Below, piece after piece: positions 9,932-17,950 of a stretch of DNA of 32,564 nt; the first letter of the stretch is position 1; each line of letters begins with the position of its first letter. This DNA is from Desulfobulbaceae bacterium (GTDB lineage Bacteria > Desulfobacterota > Desulfobulbia > Desulfobulbales > Desulfobulbaceae): NCBI GenBank assembly GCA_015484845.1, contig WFUT01000105.1, forward strand, positions 1 through 32,564, read 5' to 3'. Below the pieces are notes generated by a model. The model saw nothing but the letters and a program-made list of their open reading frames with translations. It had not been told where the DNA came from and did not search any database. Made by a program: the position numbers and the translations under genes.

Positions 9932-11344
9932 CTACCTGGTGGTCGGTGTCCTGTCTTTTCCGGTTCCGGTCTTCATGTCCTTCATCGCCTTGCCGTCCTT
10001 CGCATTGTTCGCATTCTTCGCGTCCTTCGCGTCCTTGTTCATGTCCATCTTCATGGCCGGCTTGCCGGCGGCGGCATTGGCCTCCAGCATCTTGGCCGTG
10101 GCCTCCTTGAGCTTGGACTCGGAATCGATCAGGAACTGGGCCGAGGTCACCACGGTCTCGTGTTCCTTGAGGCCGCTGACGATCTCGGTATAGCCGTCGG
10201 CCACGAGGCCGGTGACCACCTTGCGCGGCTCGAAGAGTCCCTCGCCGCGGCGGATGAAGACCAGGGCCTCGGTGCCGGAGCGGACAATGGCCTCGGAGGG
10301 GACGGCCAGCACGTTGTCCCGCCTGGATGCGTGGATGGTGACGCCGGCAAACATGCCGGGCCTGAGCCCGAAGTCCCTGTTCCTGAAGACCAGCCGCACC
10401 TTGACGGTCCGCGTCTCGCCCTCCTCGTAGGGATAGATATAGTCGACCGTGCCGCTGAAGGAGGTTCCGGGCTGGGTGGTCACGGTCATGGTCGCCCTGT
10501 CGCCGGTCCGGATCCAGGGCAGGTCATCCTCGTAGACATCGGCATAGACCCAGACCGTGGACAGGTCCGCGATCCGGTACAGCTCGTCCTTGGGGGTCAG
10601 GTAGTGGCCGGCCCGGATGCCCATGCGGATAACTGTCCCCTGGTAGGGAGAGAGGATGGTGATATCCCGCTTGATCTTGCCGGTCTTCTCCAGGGTGTTG
10701 ATCACCGCATCGGGAATGTCGAAAAACTCGAGCCGGCTCCTGGTCGCCTCCACCAGGCGCTGCGCCCCCTCCCGGATCTCGGCCAGGGAACTCCTGGCAA
10801 GGATCCTGGCATTGGCCAGGGCCAGGAGATATTCCTCCTGGGTGGAGACCAGCTCCGGGGAATAGATGGAAAAGAGCGGCTGTCCCTTTTTCACCTCCTG
10901 GCCGGTCTTGGAGACAAACAGCTTCTCCGCCCAGCCGCTGAACTTGGAGTGGACCATGCTCAGGCTCGCCTCGTTAAAGGCGACCCGGGCCGGGGTCCGC
11001 ACCTCGTGACTCATGGACCGCCTCATGGCCATGGCCGTGCGCACGCCGATCTTCTGGACCATGACCGGGTCGATCTTCACGGTACCCGGGGGGCCCGTGG
11101 TATCATCATCGGCATAGACCGGGATGTAGTCCATGCCCATCTCGTCCTTGGCCGGTACCGGCGAGGTGACGGCCGGGTTCATGGGACTGCGGTAGAAGAG
11201 AGGCTTCTTTTTTTCCTGTGGTGGCTTTTCCCCGGCCGTGGCCGTCCGGATCACCGGGAGACCGCCGACCAGGAAGGTGGGCATGGCCGCGGCCGCGGCC
11301 AGCAACCCGGCAGACAGCAGCAGGGCATGGATTGTTCGTTTCAT
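9932..11344 (-). CDS. cusB: periplasmic adaptor of the Cus-type efflux system
   Basis: A 470-residue membrane-fusion protein linking the RND pump to the outer-membrane channel, exported by an N-terminal signal sequence (LLLSAGLLAAAAAMP). Residues ~50-77 form a divergent heavy-metal-binding module (YRSPMNPAVTSPVPAKDEMG) in which the usual Cys/His ligands are replaced by Met. The barrel-sandwich/lipoyl halves (e.g. GWAEKLFVSKTGQEVKKGQP) flank a helical hairpin, then beta-barrel and membrane-proximal domains. The last ~45 residues are an unusual low-complexity tail rich in Lys, Asp, Ala, Asn and Met (KDAKDAKNANNAKDGKAMKD). Its start overlaps the channel stop codon (ATGA), so the two are translationally coupled. 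Confidence 0.93.
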   Translation of the reverse strand: MKRTIHALLLSAGLLAAAAAMPTFLVGGLPVIRTATAGEKPPQEKKKPLFYRSPMNPAVTSPVPAKDEMGMDYIPVYADDDTTGPPGTVKIDPVMVQKIGVRTAMAMRRSMSHEVRTPARVAFNEASLSMVHSKFSGWAEKLFVSKTGQEVKKGQPLFSIYSPELVSTQEEYLLALANARILARSSLAEIREGAQRLVEATRSRLEFFDIPDAVINTLEKTGKIKRDITILSPYQGTVIRMGIRAGHYLTPKDELYRIADLSTVWVYADVYEDDLPWIRTGDRATMTVTTQPGTSFSGTVDYIYPYEEGETRTVKVRLVFRNRDFGLRPGMFAGVTIHASRRDNVLAVPSEAIVRSGTEALVFIRRGEGLFEPRKVVTGLVADGYTEIVSGLKEHETVVTSAQFLIDSESKLKEATAKMLEANAAAGKPAMKMDMNKDAKDAKNANNAKDGKAMKDMKTGTGKDRTPTTR

Positions 11345-12690
11345 CGCTTTTCTCCCTGGGTAACCTGGACGCCGGTTGCCGCCTCGAGGCCGGCCAGGGC
11401 CTTGAAACCGCCGGTCAGCAGGCGCCAGTAGGTTATCTTGTAATTGTAGAGGGCCAACTGGGCCCGGACCACGTTGAGGAAATCCACCTTGTTGACCTGG
11501 TAGCCCTTGAGCATGGCCGCAGCGGTCTGCTCGGCCTGCGGAATGATGGCGTTCTGGTAGAAGCGGCTCTGCCTGCGGGATGATTCGTATTCACTGAGTT
11601 CGCGCAGCACTTCCGCCGTGACCTGGTCCCTGGTGTCCCGCAGCCGGTGTTCCACGGCCAGGGTCTCGCTGGTCCGCTGGGCAACGGCCCGGTCCTGCTT
11701 GGTGGCGCTCCAGATGGGCAGGTTGAGACTGAGCCTGAACGACGCAAAATCCGCCCGGTCCCTGCCATCCGGCGCATCCTGCCGGTAGCCGTAGGCAGCG
11801 CCGACGGTAAAATCCGGGTAATAGTCCTTGCGGGCCAGCTCGGTCTTCGTGACAGCGGCATCCTTTTCCCTGGCCAGGGCCAGGAGGGCGGGCCGTTCCC
11901 GGAGGGCCTCCTCGAGCAGGGTCTGTTCCGGCGCCACATCCGGCAAAGTGGTGGCAACCTTTGCCGGCAGGGTGATGCAGAACGATGATGGTGCGTCGAT
12001 GAGGGCATTGAGGTCGGCCTTTTTCTTTTTCAGGCTGTTCTCCAGGGCGATCTCGCGGTCCAGGAGCTTGGACAGCTCGAGCTGGGCCAGGAGCACGTCC
12101 TGCTGCAGTCCCTTGCCCACGGCGTACTTGGTGCGGGCAGCGCCGACCGTGGCGCGCAGGAGGTCCTGGTTGTCGCGGACAACACCCAGGGTCTGCTCCA
12201 GGTAGTAGATATCCCACCAGGTATTCTTCACCTTCCTGATGAGCTGCAGCCTGGCCTCGTCCACCTGGCTTGCGGCCGCGTCGGCCAGCGAGGTGGCCGC
12301 CTCTTCGCGCAGCTTCAGCTTGCCGGGAAACGGGAACTTCTGGCTCAGCCCCACCTGCATCTGGGTCATGTTCTCCTGGCCGGCATCAAAGGTGTCCACG
12401 GGCAGGTTCAGGGCGCCCAGCGACAGGACCGGGTCGGGCAGGGAACCGGCCTGGTCGGGCACGGCCGCCAGGGCCTCGTAGCGGGCCTGGATGGCGGAGA
12501 GGCCGGGATTCTTGGCCATGGCGATCTCCACGGCCCGGTCCAGGGACAGTTCCTCGCACTGCCCATTGTCCGCGGCAGGTTGCGTCCGGGCCCAGGCCCC
12601 GGCCACCATGGACAGCAGCAGGGCTGCCGCCAGCAGGACGACCGCGACCGGTATACTTCTGTTACTCGTTCTTTCAGGTTTCCGTATCAC
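11341..12690 (-). CDS. TolC/CusC-family outer-membrane efflux channel
   Basis: A 449-residue outer-membrane factor that would complete the Cus-type tripartite exporter. A signal peptide (VVLLAAALLLSMVAGAWA) is followed by two outer-membrane-efflux repeats, with the typical first motif LSLDRAVEIAMAKNPGLSAI and the PFPGKLKLREE segment common in metal-efflux TolC proteins. It lacks the lipobox Cys of E. coli CusC. The start is a GTG at 12690 with AAGGAGGAG upstream. It is the first gene of the cusCBA operon; its promoter must lie in the gap 12691-13220, where I could not assign one with confidence. Confidence 0.92.
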   Translation of the reverse strand: MIRKPERTSNRSIPVAVVLLAAALLLSMVAGAWARTQPAADNGQCEELSLDRAVEIAMAKNPGLSAIQARYEALAAVPDQAGSLPDPVLSLGALNLPVDTFDAGQENMTQMQVGLSQKFPFPGKLKLREEAATSLADAAASQVDEARLQLIRKVKNTWWDIYYLEQTLGVVRDNQDLLRATVGAARTKYAVGKGLQQDVLLAQLELSKLLDREIALENSLKKKKADLNALIDAPSSFCITLPAKVATTLPDVAPEQTLLEEALRERPALLALAREKDAAVTKTELARKDYYPDFTVGAAYGYRQDAPDGRDRADFASFRLSLNLPIWSATKQDRAVAQRTSETLAVEHRLRDTRDQVTAEVLRELSEYESSRRQSRFYQNAIIPQAEQTAAAMLKGYQVNKVDFLNVVRAQLALYNYKITYWRLLTGGFKALAGLEAATGVQVTQGEKR

Positions 12691-13219
12691 TCCATGCTCC
12701 TCCTTGTGTTACCACGATGTTCCCTCTGTCTCCCCCACATAGCATGAAGCATGCCTGGTGGTGGGAAACGTGACCGCGAGGCATGCCCCCTGCTCCGGCC
12801 GTCCGGACGAAAACCGCTCCCCGGGCAACCATTCCGGCCAGACGACACAGCCTGAAGCGATGATGCAGACTCCACCCTTGGGGATGGTCCGAAGATACCC
12901 GGCCGGAGATCCGACCGTCCAGGAACAGGACACCTGTCCCTTTCAAGACCGCCATAGTGTCTACTTTATGGACAGCCAAGGTATGGCGACCTCCTTCCCC
13001 CCGCGCCCGTCTCCATGCCCGGCATGGCACAGGTCGTCGTGGCCACGCCGTTTCCGCACAGTGACGATCACCCGCGGAGAGGGACCGGGGCAGACGCCCT
13101 CGCCCGCGTAAGCTCGGGCGTCCCGGCCACATCCTGCCATCGGGAACAGGGGAACGCACGGTGATATATACCCGGCGCGTTATGGCAGGGCCATGCCGGC
13201 GGAAGATGAAGGCCAGGGC
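12691..13219. other. divergent intergenic region between cus operon and SHOCT operon
   Basis: About 530 bases without a convincing gene. The long minus-strand ORF 12674-13285 matches no family and lacks a ribosome site. A hairpin CGCCCG-N8-CGGGCG lies at 13101-13120. The stretch 12955-12985 is locally A/T-richer (GTGTCTACTTTATGG) and may hold the cus promoter. No Cus/Cop-box consensus could be fixed by eye. Confidence 0.5.
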
Positions 13220-13235
13220 TGGCATCAAACGTGCA
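13220..13235 (+). promoter_or_regulatory. sigma-54 promoter of the SHOCT-ZraP operon
   Basis: TGGCATC-AAAC-GTGCA matches the -24/-12 consensus TGGCACG-N4-TTGCA with exact GG-N10-GC spacing and one mismatch in the -12 box. Transcription would start near 13246, 39 nt before the ATG at 13285. Sigma-54 promoters need an NtrC-class activator, and one is encoded at 20730-22082. Confidence 0.7.
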
Positions 13236-13284
13236 AGTTGAAGGGAAACAGGATAAACCTTCCACCCAACAAGGAGAACACACA

Positions 13285-13536
13285 ATGATGCGCTATGGAT
13301 TTCACGGAGGAAGCTGGTTATGCGGCCCCGGGGCCTTTTTTCCCGGACCGCTGGGCTGGGTCATCACCCTGCTCTTCTGGGCCCTGATCATCTACCTGGT
13401 CTTCTGGATATTCAAGACCGTTTTTGCCGGAAAATCCGGCCATGACCCCCGCCCCCTGGACACACTCAAGCAACGGTATGCCCGGGGCGAAATCACTGAG
13501 GACGAATTCAAACGGATGAAGTCCGAACTCTCGTAG
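13285..13536 (+). CDS. SHOCT-domain small membrane protein
   Basis: An 83-residue protein: a Gly/aromatic N-terminus, one transmembrane helix (~23-46, WVITLLFWALIIYLVFWIF), then a C-terminal SHOCT domain (LDTLKQRYARGEITEDEFKR). SHOCT proteins are widespread small membrane proteins, often in metal-resistance clusters, with no settled biochemical role. The ORF track begins at a GTG at 13231, but that codon lies inside the sigma-54 -12 element. The ATG at 13285 has AAGGAG eight bases upstream and is the real start. First gene of the plus-strand operon. Confidence 0.9.
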   Translation: MMRYGFHGGSWLCGPGAFFPGPLGWVITLLFWALIIYLVFWIFKTVFAGKSGHDPRPLDTLKQRYARGEITEDEFKRMKSELS

Positions 13537-13547
13537 GAGGTGACAAT

Positions 13548-13697
13548 ATGAAACGATTGATCTCGATCCTTCTGTTCCTTGCCCTGGCGGTGATCCTCTC
13601 TGGTTGCGGCCACCACGGAATGCACGGCTGGATGGTGGACAGCGGCCAGCAGGGCAATGGTCATCAGCGGGAGATCCGGGTCGGGAACCCGGCCTGA
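13548..13697 (+). CDS. 49-residue lipoprotein
   Basis: A short gene absent from the ORF track. The ATG at 13548 has AGGAGG seven bases upstream and follows the SHOCT stop by 11 bp. The product begins MKRLISILLFLALAVILSGC, a signal peptide with a clear lipobox (LSGC), so the mature chain is a ~30-residue lipoprotein attached to a membrane outside the cytoplasm. The mature part is GHHGMHGWMVDSG followed by a polar tail, so His and Met crowd next to the lipid anchor. That suggests a metal-binding or sensing role, which is inference. Confidence 0.8.
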   Translation: MKRLISILLFLALAVILSGCGHHGMHGWMVDSGQQGNGHQREIRVGNPA

Positions 13698-13706
13698 GAG
13701 AGCAGC

Positions 13707-14072
13707 ATGTACTGCGACTGGGGTAGTGGCTGGCATGACTCCCCTTACTATTATGGCGGGTTGGCTGCGCTGCTCCTCCTGGTCTGCATCCTTGGCATCG
13801 CAGCCTTTGTATATTGTTATACCAGGAGAAAACGTTGCGCTCAACCACAATGTCCCGCCTGCGGAGGAGCAGTGGAAGAAGTCTTTCTCCGCTGCCCCTT
13901 CTGCGGCACGGCCCTGAAACGCCACTGCCCGGCGTGCCACAGGGTCATTGGCGCGGACTTCCGGTTCTGCCCCTACTGCAGTGCCGCCACCGGCCCGGAC
14001 GCGGCAGACCCTGCCCGGGACGCAACGGTCACCGACCCTGCCCCTGCAACGGGAACGGGCAACCAGGCCTGA
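13707..14072 (+). CDS. membrane-anchored double zinc-ribbon protein
   Basis: A 121-residue protein of unknown function. A short aromatic N-terminus leads into one membrane helix (LAALLLLVCILGIAAFVYCY, ~19-38), then four CXXC knuckles in order (CPAC, CPFC, CPAC, CPYC, ~49-91) that should form two zinc ribbons. The tail is Asp/Ala/Pro-rich and probably disordered. The start at 13707 is nine bases after the lipoprotein stop, with a modest GAGAG upstream, so it belongs to the sigma-54 operon. It could be a metal-storage, chaperone or scaffold protein; nothing in the sequence decides. Confidence 0.85.
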   Translation: MYCDWGSGWHDSPYYYGGLAALLLLVCILGIAAFVYCYTRRKRCAQPQCPACGGAVEEVFLRCPFCGTALKRHCPACHRVIGADFRFCPYCSAATGPDAADPARDATVTDPAPATGTGNQA

Positions 14073-14092
14073 CCCCGAGCTCGGCTGCCTGT

Positions 14093-14184
14093 TGCCCCGC
14101 CCGGCGGGGCAGCACACCCCCTGGCATCCTGCGCCATGCAACCCGCGGGATCCAGGGTATACCCTTTTATGCCTGCGGGCATAA
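14093..14184 (+). promoter_or_regulatory. three successive palindromes ahead of the ZraP-like gene
   Basis: The 217-base gap before the ZraP-like gene holds TGCCCCG-N5-CGGGGCA (14093-14111), the perfect palindrome GGGTATACCC (14155-14164) and TTATGCC-TGCG-GGCATAA (14167-14184). None is followed by a U-tract. They may be operators or mRNA-stabilising/processing hairpins that set different expression of the downstream gene. Confidence 0.4.
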
Positions 14185-14289
14185 CAAACCATGAAAACAG
14201 CGGCAACGGGGGGTGGCCCCCATCGACCCCGCCGCAGGCGGAAACCGGGCAGATCCCCGGACCCTGTTTTCTGCAAAGGAGGAATAGTC

Positions 14290-14766
14290 ATGAAAAGGAC
14301 AACAGCACTGATCGCACCACTGCTCACCATCGCCCTGCTCACCGCCCCGGCCATGGCCCAGACCGGCAGGGCCACCCATCCGACCCCGCCACCCCGGCAG
14401 CAGATGCACGCCAATATGATGATGGGAGGCGGTATGGGCATGGGCATGACAGGCATGGGCATGATGGATGGTAACGGGACCGACTGGCGGTCGGAACAGT
14501 GGAATCGTGGCTGCATGGGCATGATGGGCGGCTTCATGATGAGCATCATGACACCGGACCAGCAGCAGCAGTTCCTTGACGCCACCAGGGACCTGCGCCG
14601 GCAGATGCTGGAGCTCCGCTTCACCTACATGGAGACCATGCGCGATCCCAAGGCCACCCCTGCCGACCTGGCCAGGATCGAAAGCAAGATGCTCGATATC
14701 CGCAAGCAGATGATGGCCAAGCTGGAAAAGCTGCTGAACAGGAAGATACCACCGGCAACCAGGTGA
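14290..14766 (+). CDS. ZraP/Spy-like periplasmic metal-stress protein
   Basis: A 158-residue periplasmic protein of the CpxP/Spy/ZraP type, which chaperone unfolded proteins and bind metals during envelope stress. A signal peptide (LLTIALLTAPAMAQ) is followed by a Met/Gly-rich segment (~39-88, with ANMMMGGGMGMGMTGMGMM), then the helical family core with an LTPxQ-like motif (IMTPDQQQQF) and long charged helices (~85-150). Met-rich tracts favour Cu(I)/Ag(I), whereas ZraP itself is His-rich. The start at 14290 has AAGGAGG upstream; the ORF track's earlier start at 14191 adds an Arg/Pro-rich stretch and is unlikely. Co-directional with the sigma-54 operon. Confidence 0.88.
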   Translation: MKRTTALIAPLLTIALLTAPAMAQTGRATHPTPPPRQQMHANMMMGGGMGMGMTGMGMMDGNGTDWRSEQWNRGCMGMMGGFMMSIMTPDQQQQFLDATRDLRRQMLELRFTYMETMRDPKATPADLARIESKMLDIRKQMMAKLEKLLNRKIPPATR

Positions 14767-14957
14767 CAGAAACCCGGCAGACCGGGCTGCCGACAGTACC
14801 ACTGAACCATAACGACCTGGATCCTGCTCTCCACGCCTGCTGCGCCGTCAAGGGGGATGGAAGTGTTTTTTACGCCTCTTGTGTCCCCGATGCCCCGCTT
14901 TGCCGGCAACCGGCCAGGTGCAGGATCCAGGCATGATCTCTCCAGGAGGACAAGACA

Positions 14958-15944
14958 GTGAAACCATCCATGGCAGGCTATGGCCTGCTCCTTGTCACGG
15001 GAATCTTTCTTCTGAGCGGCTGCGGCATGACCGATATCGGCTCCACCATCCGTGGCGATCACTACCTGATGACCGGCGACTACCGTGCCGGCGAGGCAAG
15101 TTTCCGGCAGAGCGTCCGCGAACGCCCCGACAGTGCCGGCAACAACTACTACCTGGGCCGCTTCCTGCTCGCGGAGAACAGGGCGAAACAGGCCCTGCCC
15201 TGGCTGGAAAAGGCGGTCCGCCTGGAGCCGGACAACCCCGACTACCACTTCTGGCTCGGCATGGCCCTGGGCGCCACCGGCAGGAGCAAGGCGGAACGAA
15301 GGCAATATGAACAGGCCCTGGCCCTGAACCCGAAACACCTGCAGTCCCTGATCTACCTGGGCAATGCCGAGCTCAAGCGCGGCCGGTACAGCCGGGCCCT
15401 GGCCCTCTACCGGAAGGCGCTCAAGATCTGGCCCGACAGCCCGACAGCCCTCTACAACCGGGCCCTGATCATGAAGGTCCTGGGCCGAACGCCGGAGGAA
15501 AAAATCGGCTGGCTGCAGTACCTTGACCGCTATCCCTCCGGATCACTGGCCATCCGGGCCACCAACCACCTGAACCGCATCGGTGACTTTTCCTATCGCA
15601 ACCATTATCTCGGCCGCCGGACCCTCACCCTGACCAAGATATGGTTCAGGCCCTTTACCGCCGAGCTGGATCCCTATTCCTACCCGGCCCTGGACCTGGT
15701 GGGCGCCACGGCATCCAACATGAAAAAGGGGACCCTGCAGGTGGTCGTCTTTCAGAAGAACGACCGGGAACTGGCAAAAAAACGGGCCGCAAGCGTGAAG
15801 AAATACCTGCAGAAGAAGTTTCCCCGCCTGCAGGGCCGGAAGATCAGGATCTCCTGGTTTGACCGCAGCGAGGTCTTCACCGTGGACGGCAAGCGGCAGA
15901 AATCCGGGGAATCGGTCCGCTTCTTTCTCACTGGCTGGAAATAG
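14958..15944 (+). CDS. TPR lipoprotein, paralogue of the putative anti-sigma protein
   Basis: A 328-residue lipoprotein: signal peptide ending in a lipobox (FLLSGC, Cys near 22), then at least four tetratricopeptide repeats (~30-200, e.g. NYYLGRFLLAENRAKQALPW). The C-terminal half contains RAASVKKYLQKKF and resembles an OmpA-like fold, though the match is weak. The segment HLNRIGDFSYRNHYLGRR and the end ISWFDRSEVF recur in the protein at 16838-17950, so the two are paralogues with different membrane anchors. The start is a GTG at 14958 with AGGAGGA upstream. It is 190 bp past the ZraP-like gene. Function unknown; envelope scaffold or sensing is inferred. Confidence 0.85.
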   Translation: MKPSMAGYGLLLVTGIFLLSGCGMTDIGSTIRGDHYLMTGDYRAGEASFRQSVRERPDSAGNNYYLGRFLLAENRAKQALPWLEKAVRLEPDNPDYHFWLGMALGATGRSKAERRQYEQALALNPKHLQSLIYLGNAELKRGRYSRALALYRKALKIWPDSPTALYNRALIMKVLGRTPEEKIGWLQYLDRYPSGSLAIRATNHLNRIGDFSYRNHYLGRRTLTLTKIWFRPFTAELDPYSYPALDLVGATASNMKKGTLQVVVFQKNDRELAKKRAASVKKYLQKKFPRLQGRKIRISWFDRSEVFTVDGKRQKSGESVRFFLTGWK

Positions 15945-15959
15945 CCCCCATTCATCCTG

Positions 15960-15988
15960 CCCCGGGTCCCTGCCAGGGAGGCCCGGGG
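15960..15988 (+). terminator. strong hairpin after the TPR lipoprotein gene
   Basis: CCCCGGGTCCCT, a three-base loop, AGGGA, two bulged G, CCCGGGG: a 12-bp stem beginning 16 bases after the stop codon. A run of T appears only at ~16032-16038, so it is not a canonical intrinsic terminator. The rest of the gap up to 16234 shows no gene; it should hold the promoter of the sigma operon. Confidence 0.45.
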
Positions 15989-16234
15989 TCCTGCCATGCG
16001 CCGTTCCGGCCCCATCCGGCGATCCCTGGATATTTTTTTCTCCTGTCATGTGACGTTCCGGGTCTGCCGACGTATATCAGGGTAAACAAGGGAATTCGGA
16101 ATCCGTCCGCTCGAGGACACCGGCCACGACACCGCAGGTGACCGGGACCATGCCACCAGGGCCTGCCAGGGCGAACAGAGGAGGGTACCCGGCCTCCGGC
16201 CATCGTATGGCAGGGCCTGGAATCGACGAACATC

Positions 16235-16786
16235 ATGGATCTCAGCGACGAAGAGCTTGTCAGCCGGGTACTTGCGGGCAGCAGCGAGAGTTTTTCCCTC
16301 CTGGTGCAGCGCTACCAGCGGCCGGTCTACAACCTGATGTACAGGTATACCCGTTCCGGGGAGGAGGCGGCGGATCTCACCCAGGAGGTCTTTCTCCGCG
16401 CCTATGAAAAACTGGACCAGTACCGGGCCGGGCACAGCTTCTTCTCCTGGCTCTATGCCCTGGCCAGCAACCGGGCCGGCGACTGGTACCGGAAGAACGG
16501 CAGGCGCATCCGGAATGAACAACAGATGCGCCTCGAGGGCGATCCTCCCGCACATGTCTCCGGCCAGGAGGAAAAACTGGAGAAACAACAGCAACTGGAG
16601 CTGCTGGAGATCCTGCTGGACCGGTTACCGGTCCGGACCAGGGAGATCCTGCTGCTCCGGTACCGGCAGGAACGACCGGTAAAGGAGATTGCCGCCATCT
16701 TCGACTGCTCGGAGAGTGCGGTCAAGATGCGGATCTCCAGGGGATTGCAACAGCTGCAGGCCATGGTGGCCGAAAACGAATCATGA
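16235..16786 (+). CDS. ECF-type RNA polymerase sigma factor
   Basis: A 183-residue extracytoplasmic-function sigma-70 factor. Region 2 is seen in SFSLLVQRYQRPVYNLMYRY and DLTQEVFLRAYEKLDQYR (~20-65), with a WLYALASNRAGDWYRK stretch typical of RpoE-like factors. After a linker, region 4 is clear (LDRLPVRTREILLLRY, then KEIAAIFDCSESAVKMRIS). No extra C-terminal domain. The ATG at 16235 lacks an obvious Shine-Dalgarno. The next gene encodes a membrane protein with a cytoplasmic N-terminus in the usual anti-sigma position, 51 bp downstream. The envelope-stress regulon it serves is not visible; autoregulation is usual for the family. Confidence 0.93.
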   Translation: MDLSDEELVSRVLAGSSESFSLLVQRYQRPVYNLMYRYTRSGEEAADLTQEVFLRAYEKLDQYRAGHSFFSWLYALASNRAGDWYRKNGRRIRNEQQMRLEGDPPAHVSGQEEKLEKQQQLELLEILLDRLPVRTREILLLRYRQERPVKEIAAIFDCSESAVKMRISRGLQQLQAMVAENES

Positions 16787-16837
16787 CATGGGCCCTGCAA
16801 CCCCCCGGGCCGGACGCCGCCAAGGAGCAGGGAGACG

Positions 16838-17950
16838 ATGAAACACGACGAACTGATCGATCTTCTGAAAAAAATCCCAGAACGTGAACCGCCGCCCGAA
16901 CTGCACGGCCGGATCATGCGGGCCGTGCGGGCAAAAGAGCGCACCCGCCTGCAGAGACTGGCAGACCTGTTTTCCGCGCCACTGGTCGTCCGCATCCACC
17001 CCCTGCGCCTGGCGGCCATGGGGTTTGCCTGCACCCTCTTTTTCGCCCTCGGCATCCTGGCAGGCAAAAGCCCGCTCTTCAGCGGCGGGCAGCAGCCGAC
17101 CCTGCCGCAGACGGTCGCGGATGACCGGGCCAACTATTTCATCGGCCGTGCCCTGCTGGCCGCCGGTGATCCGGCCCGGGCCGCCAGGTACCTGTCCAGG
17201 GCGGCGCTGCTGGCCCCGGGCGAGACCAGCTACGAGTTCTGGCAGGGCGTGGCCTACGGCCTTGCCGGCCAGCGGGACAAGGAGCGCAGCAGCTACAACC
17301 AGGTCATCAGCATGCGGCCGGACTACCTGCCTGCCCTGGTCAACCTGGGCCACAACCTGCTGCAGAGCGGCGAGCTCGACAGGGCCCTGGCCCTGTATGA
17401 CAGGGTCCTGCGGCTTGCGCCGGCGAACCGGGAGGCCCTGTACAACCGCGGCCTGGTCTTTCACCTCCAGGGCAGGCGCAGGGCCGAGGCCCGGGCCTGG
17501 AAAAAATTCCTGGCCACCTACCGGACCGGCCGCTGGGCCTTCAGGGCCGTGGCGCATCTCAACAATCTCGGTGACTTCTCCTATCGCGCCGGCCGCATCG
17601 GCCCGCGGAAGATCATCTTCCACCAGGCAGCGCTCCTGGGCAGTGACGCACAGGCCCGCGACCAGGAGATCCGGTTGCTGGCCGGCGAGATCGCCAGGAC
17701 CCCTTCCGGGCCCCTGAACCTGGTTCTCTTCCGGGCCGGCGACCCGGCAGGGGCAAGGAAAACGGCCATCCGTCTGCAGGCACTCTTTGCCAGGCAACTC
17801 AAGGGAAAGAGGGTCAGCGTCTCCTGGTTCGGCCAGCCCGAGAAGGTACACTCTTCCTCGGGAACACAGTATGAACTGAAGAGCGGGTTGCTCCTTTTCA
17901 GCGCACCCGCAACCGGTACCAACATCAGCAGCATGGAGAAAAGGATATGA
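16838..17950 (+). CDS. membrane TPR protein in anti-sigma position
   Basis: A 370-residue protein with a short cytoplasmic domain (~1-55, KHDELIDLLKKIPEREPPPE), one membrane helix (~57-76), a periplasmic run of TPR repeats (~95-230), and a C-terminal domain shared with the TPR lipoprotein at 14958 (HLNNLGDFSYRAGRIGPR; VSWFGQP). Its place right after the ECF sigma gene and its topology suit an anti-sigma factor whose periplasmic part senses a signal. The N-terminus lacks the zinc HXXXCXXC motif of ZAS anti-sigma proteins, so this is inference. Its stop overlaps the next start (ATGA). Confidence 0.75.
   Translation: MKHDELIDLLKKIPEREPPPELHGRIMRAVRAKERTRLQRLADLFSAPLVVRIHPLRLAAMGFACTLFFALGILAGKSPLFSGGQQPTLPQTVADDRANYFIGRALLAAGDPARAARYLSRAALLAPGETSYEFWQGVAYGLAGQRDKERSSYNQVISMRPDYLPALVNLGHNLLQSGELDRALALYDRVLRLAPANREALYNRGLVFHLQGRRRAEARAWKKFLATYRTGRWAFRAVAHLNNLGDFSYRAGRIGPRKIIFHQAALLGSDAQARDQEIRLLAGEIARTPSGPLNLVLFRAGDPAGARKTAIRLQALFARQLKGKRVSVSWFGQPEKVHSSSGTQYELKSGLLLFSAPATGTNISSMEKRI

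Noticed and set aside
13101-13120. CGCCCG-N8-CGGGCG hairpin as a terminator.
   Set aside because: Only six base pairs, no U-tract, and no gene ends nearby.
12674-13285. 203-residue minus-strand ORF filling the gap before the cus operon.
   Set aside because: Composition is unlike neighbouring proteins, no Shine-Dalgarno, and it overlaps the sigma-54 promoter and the cus channel start.
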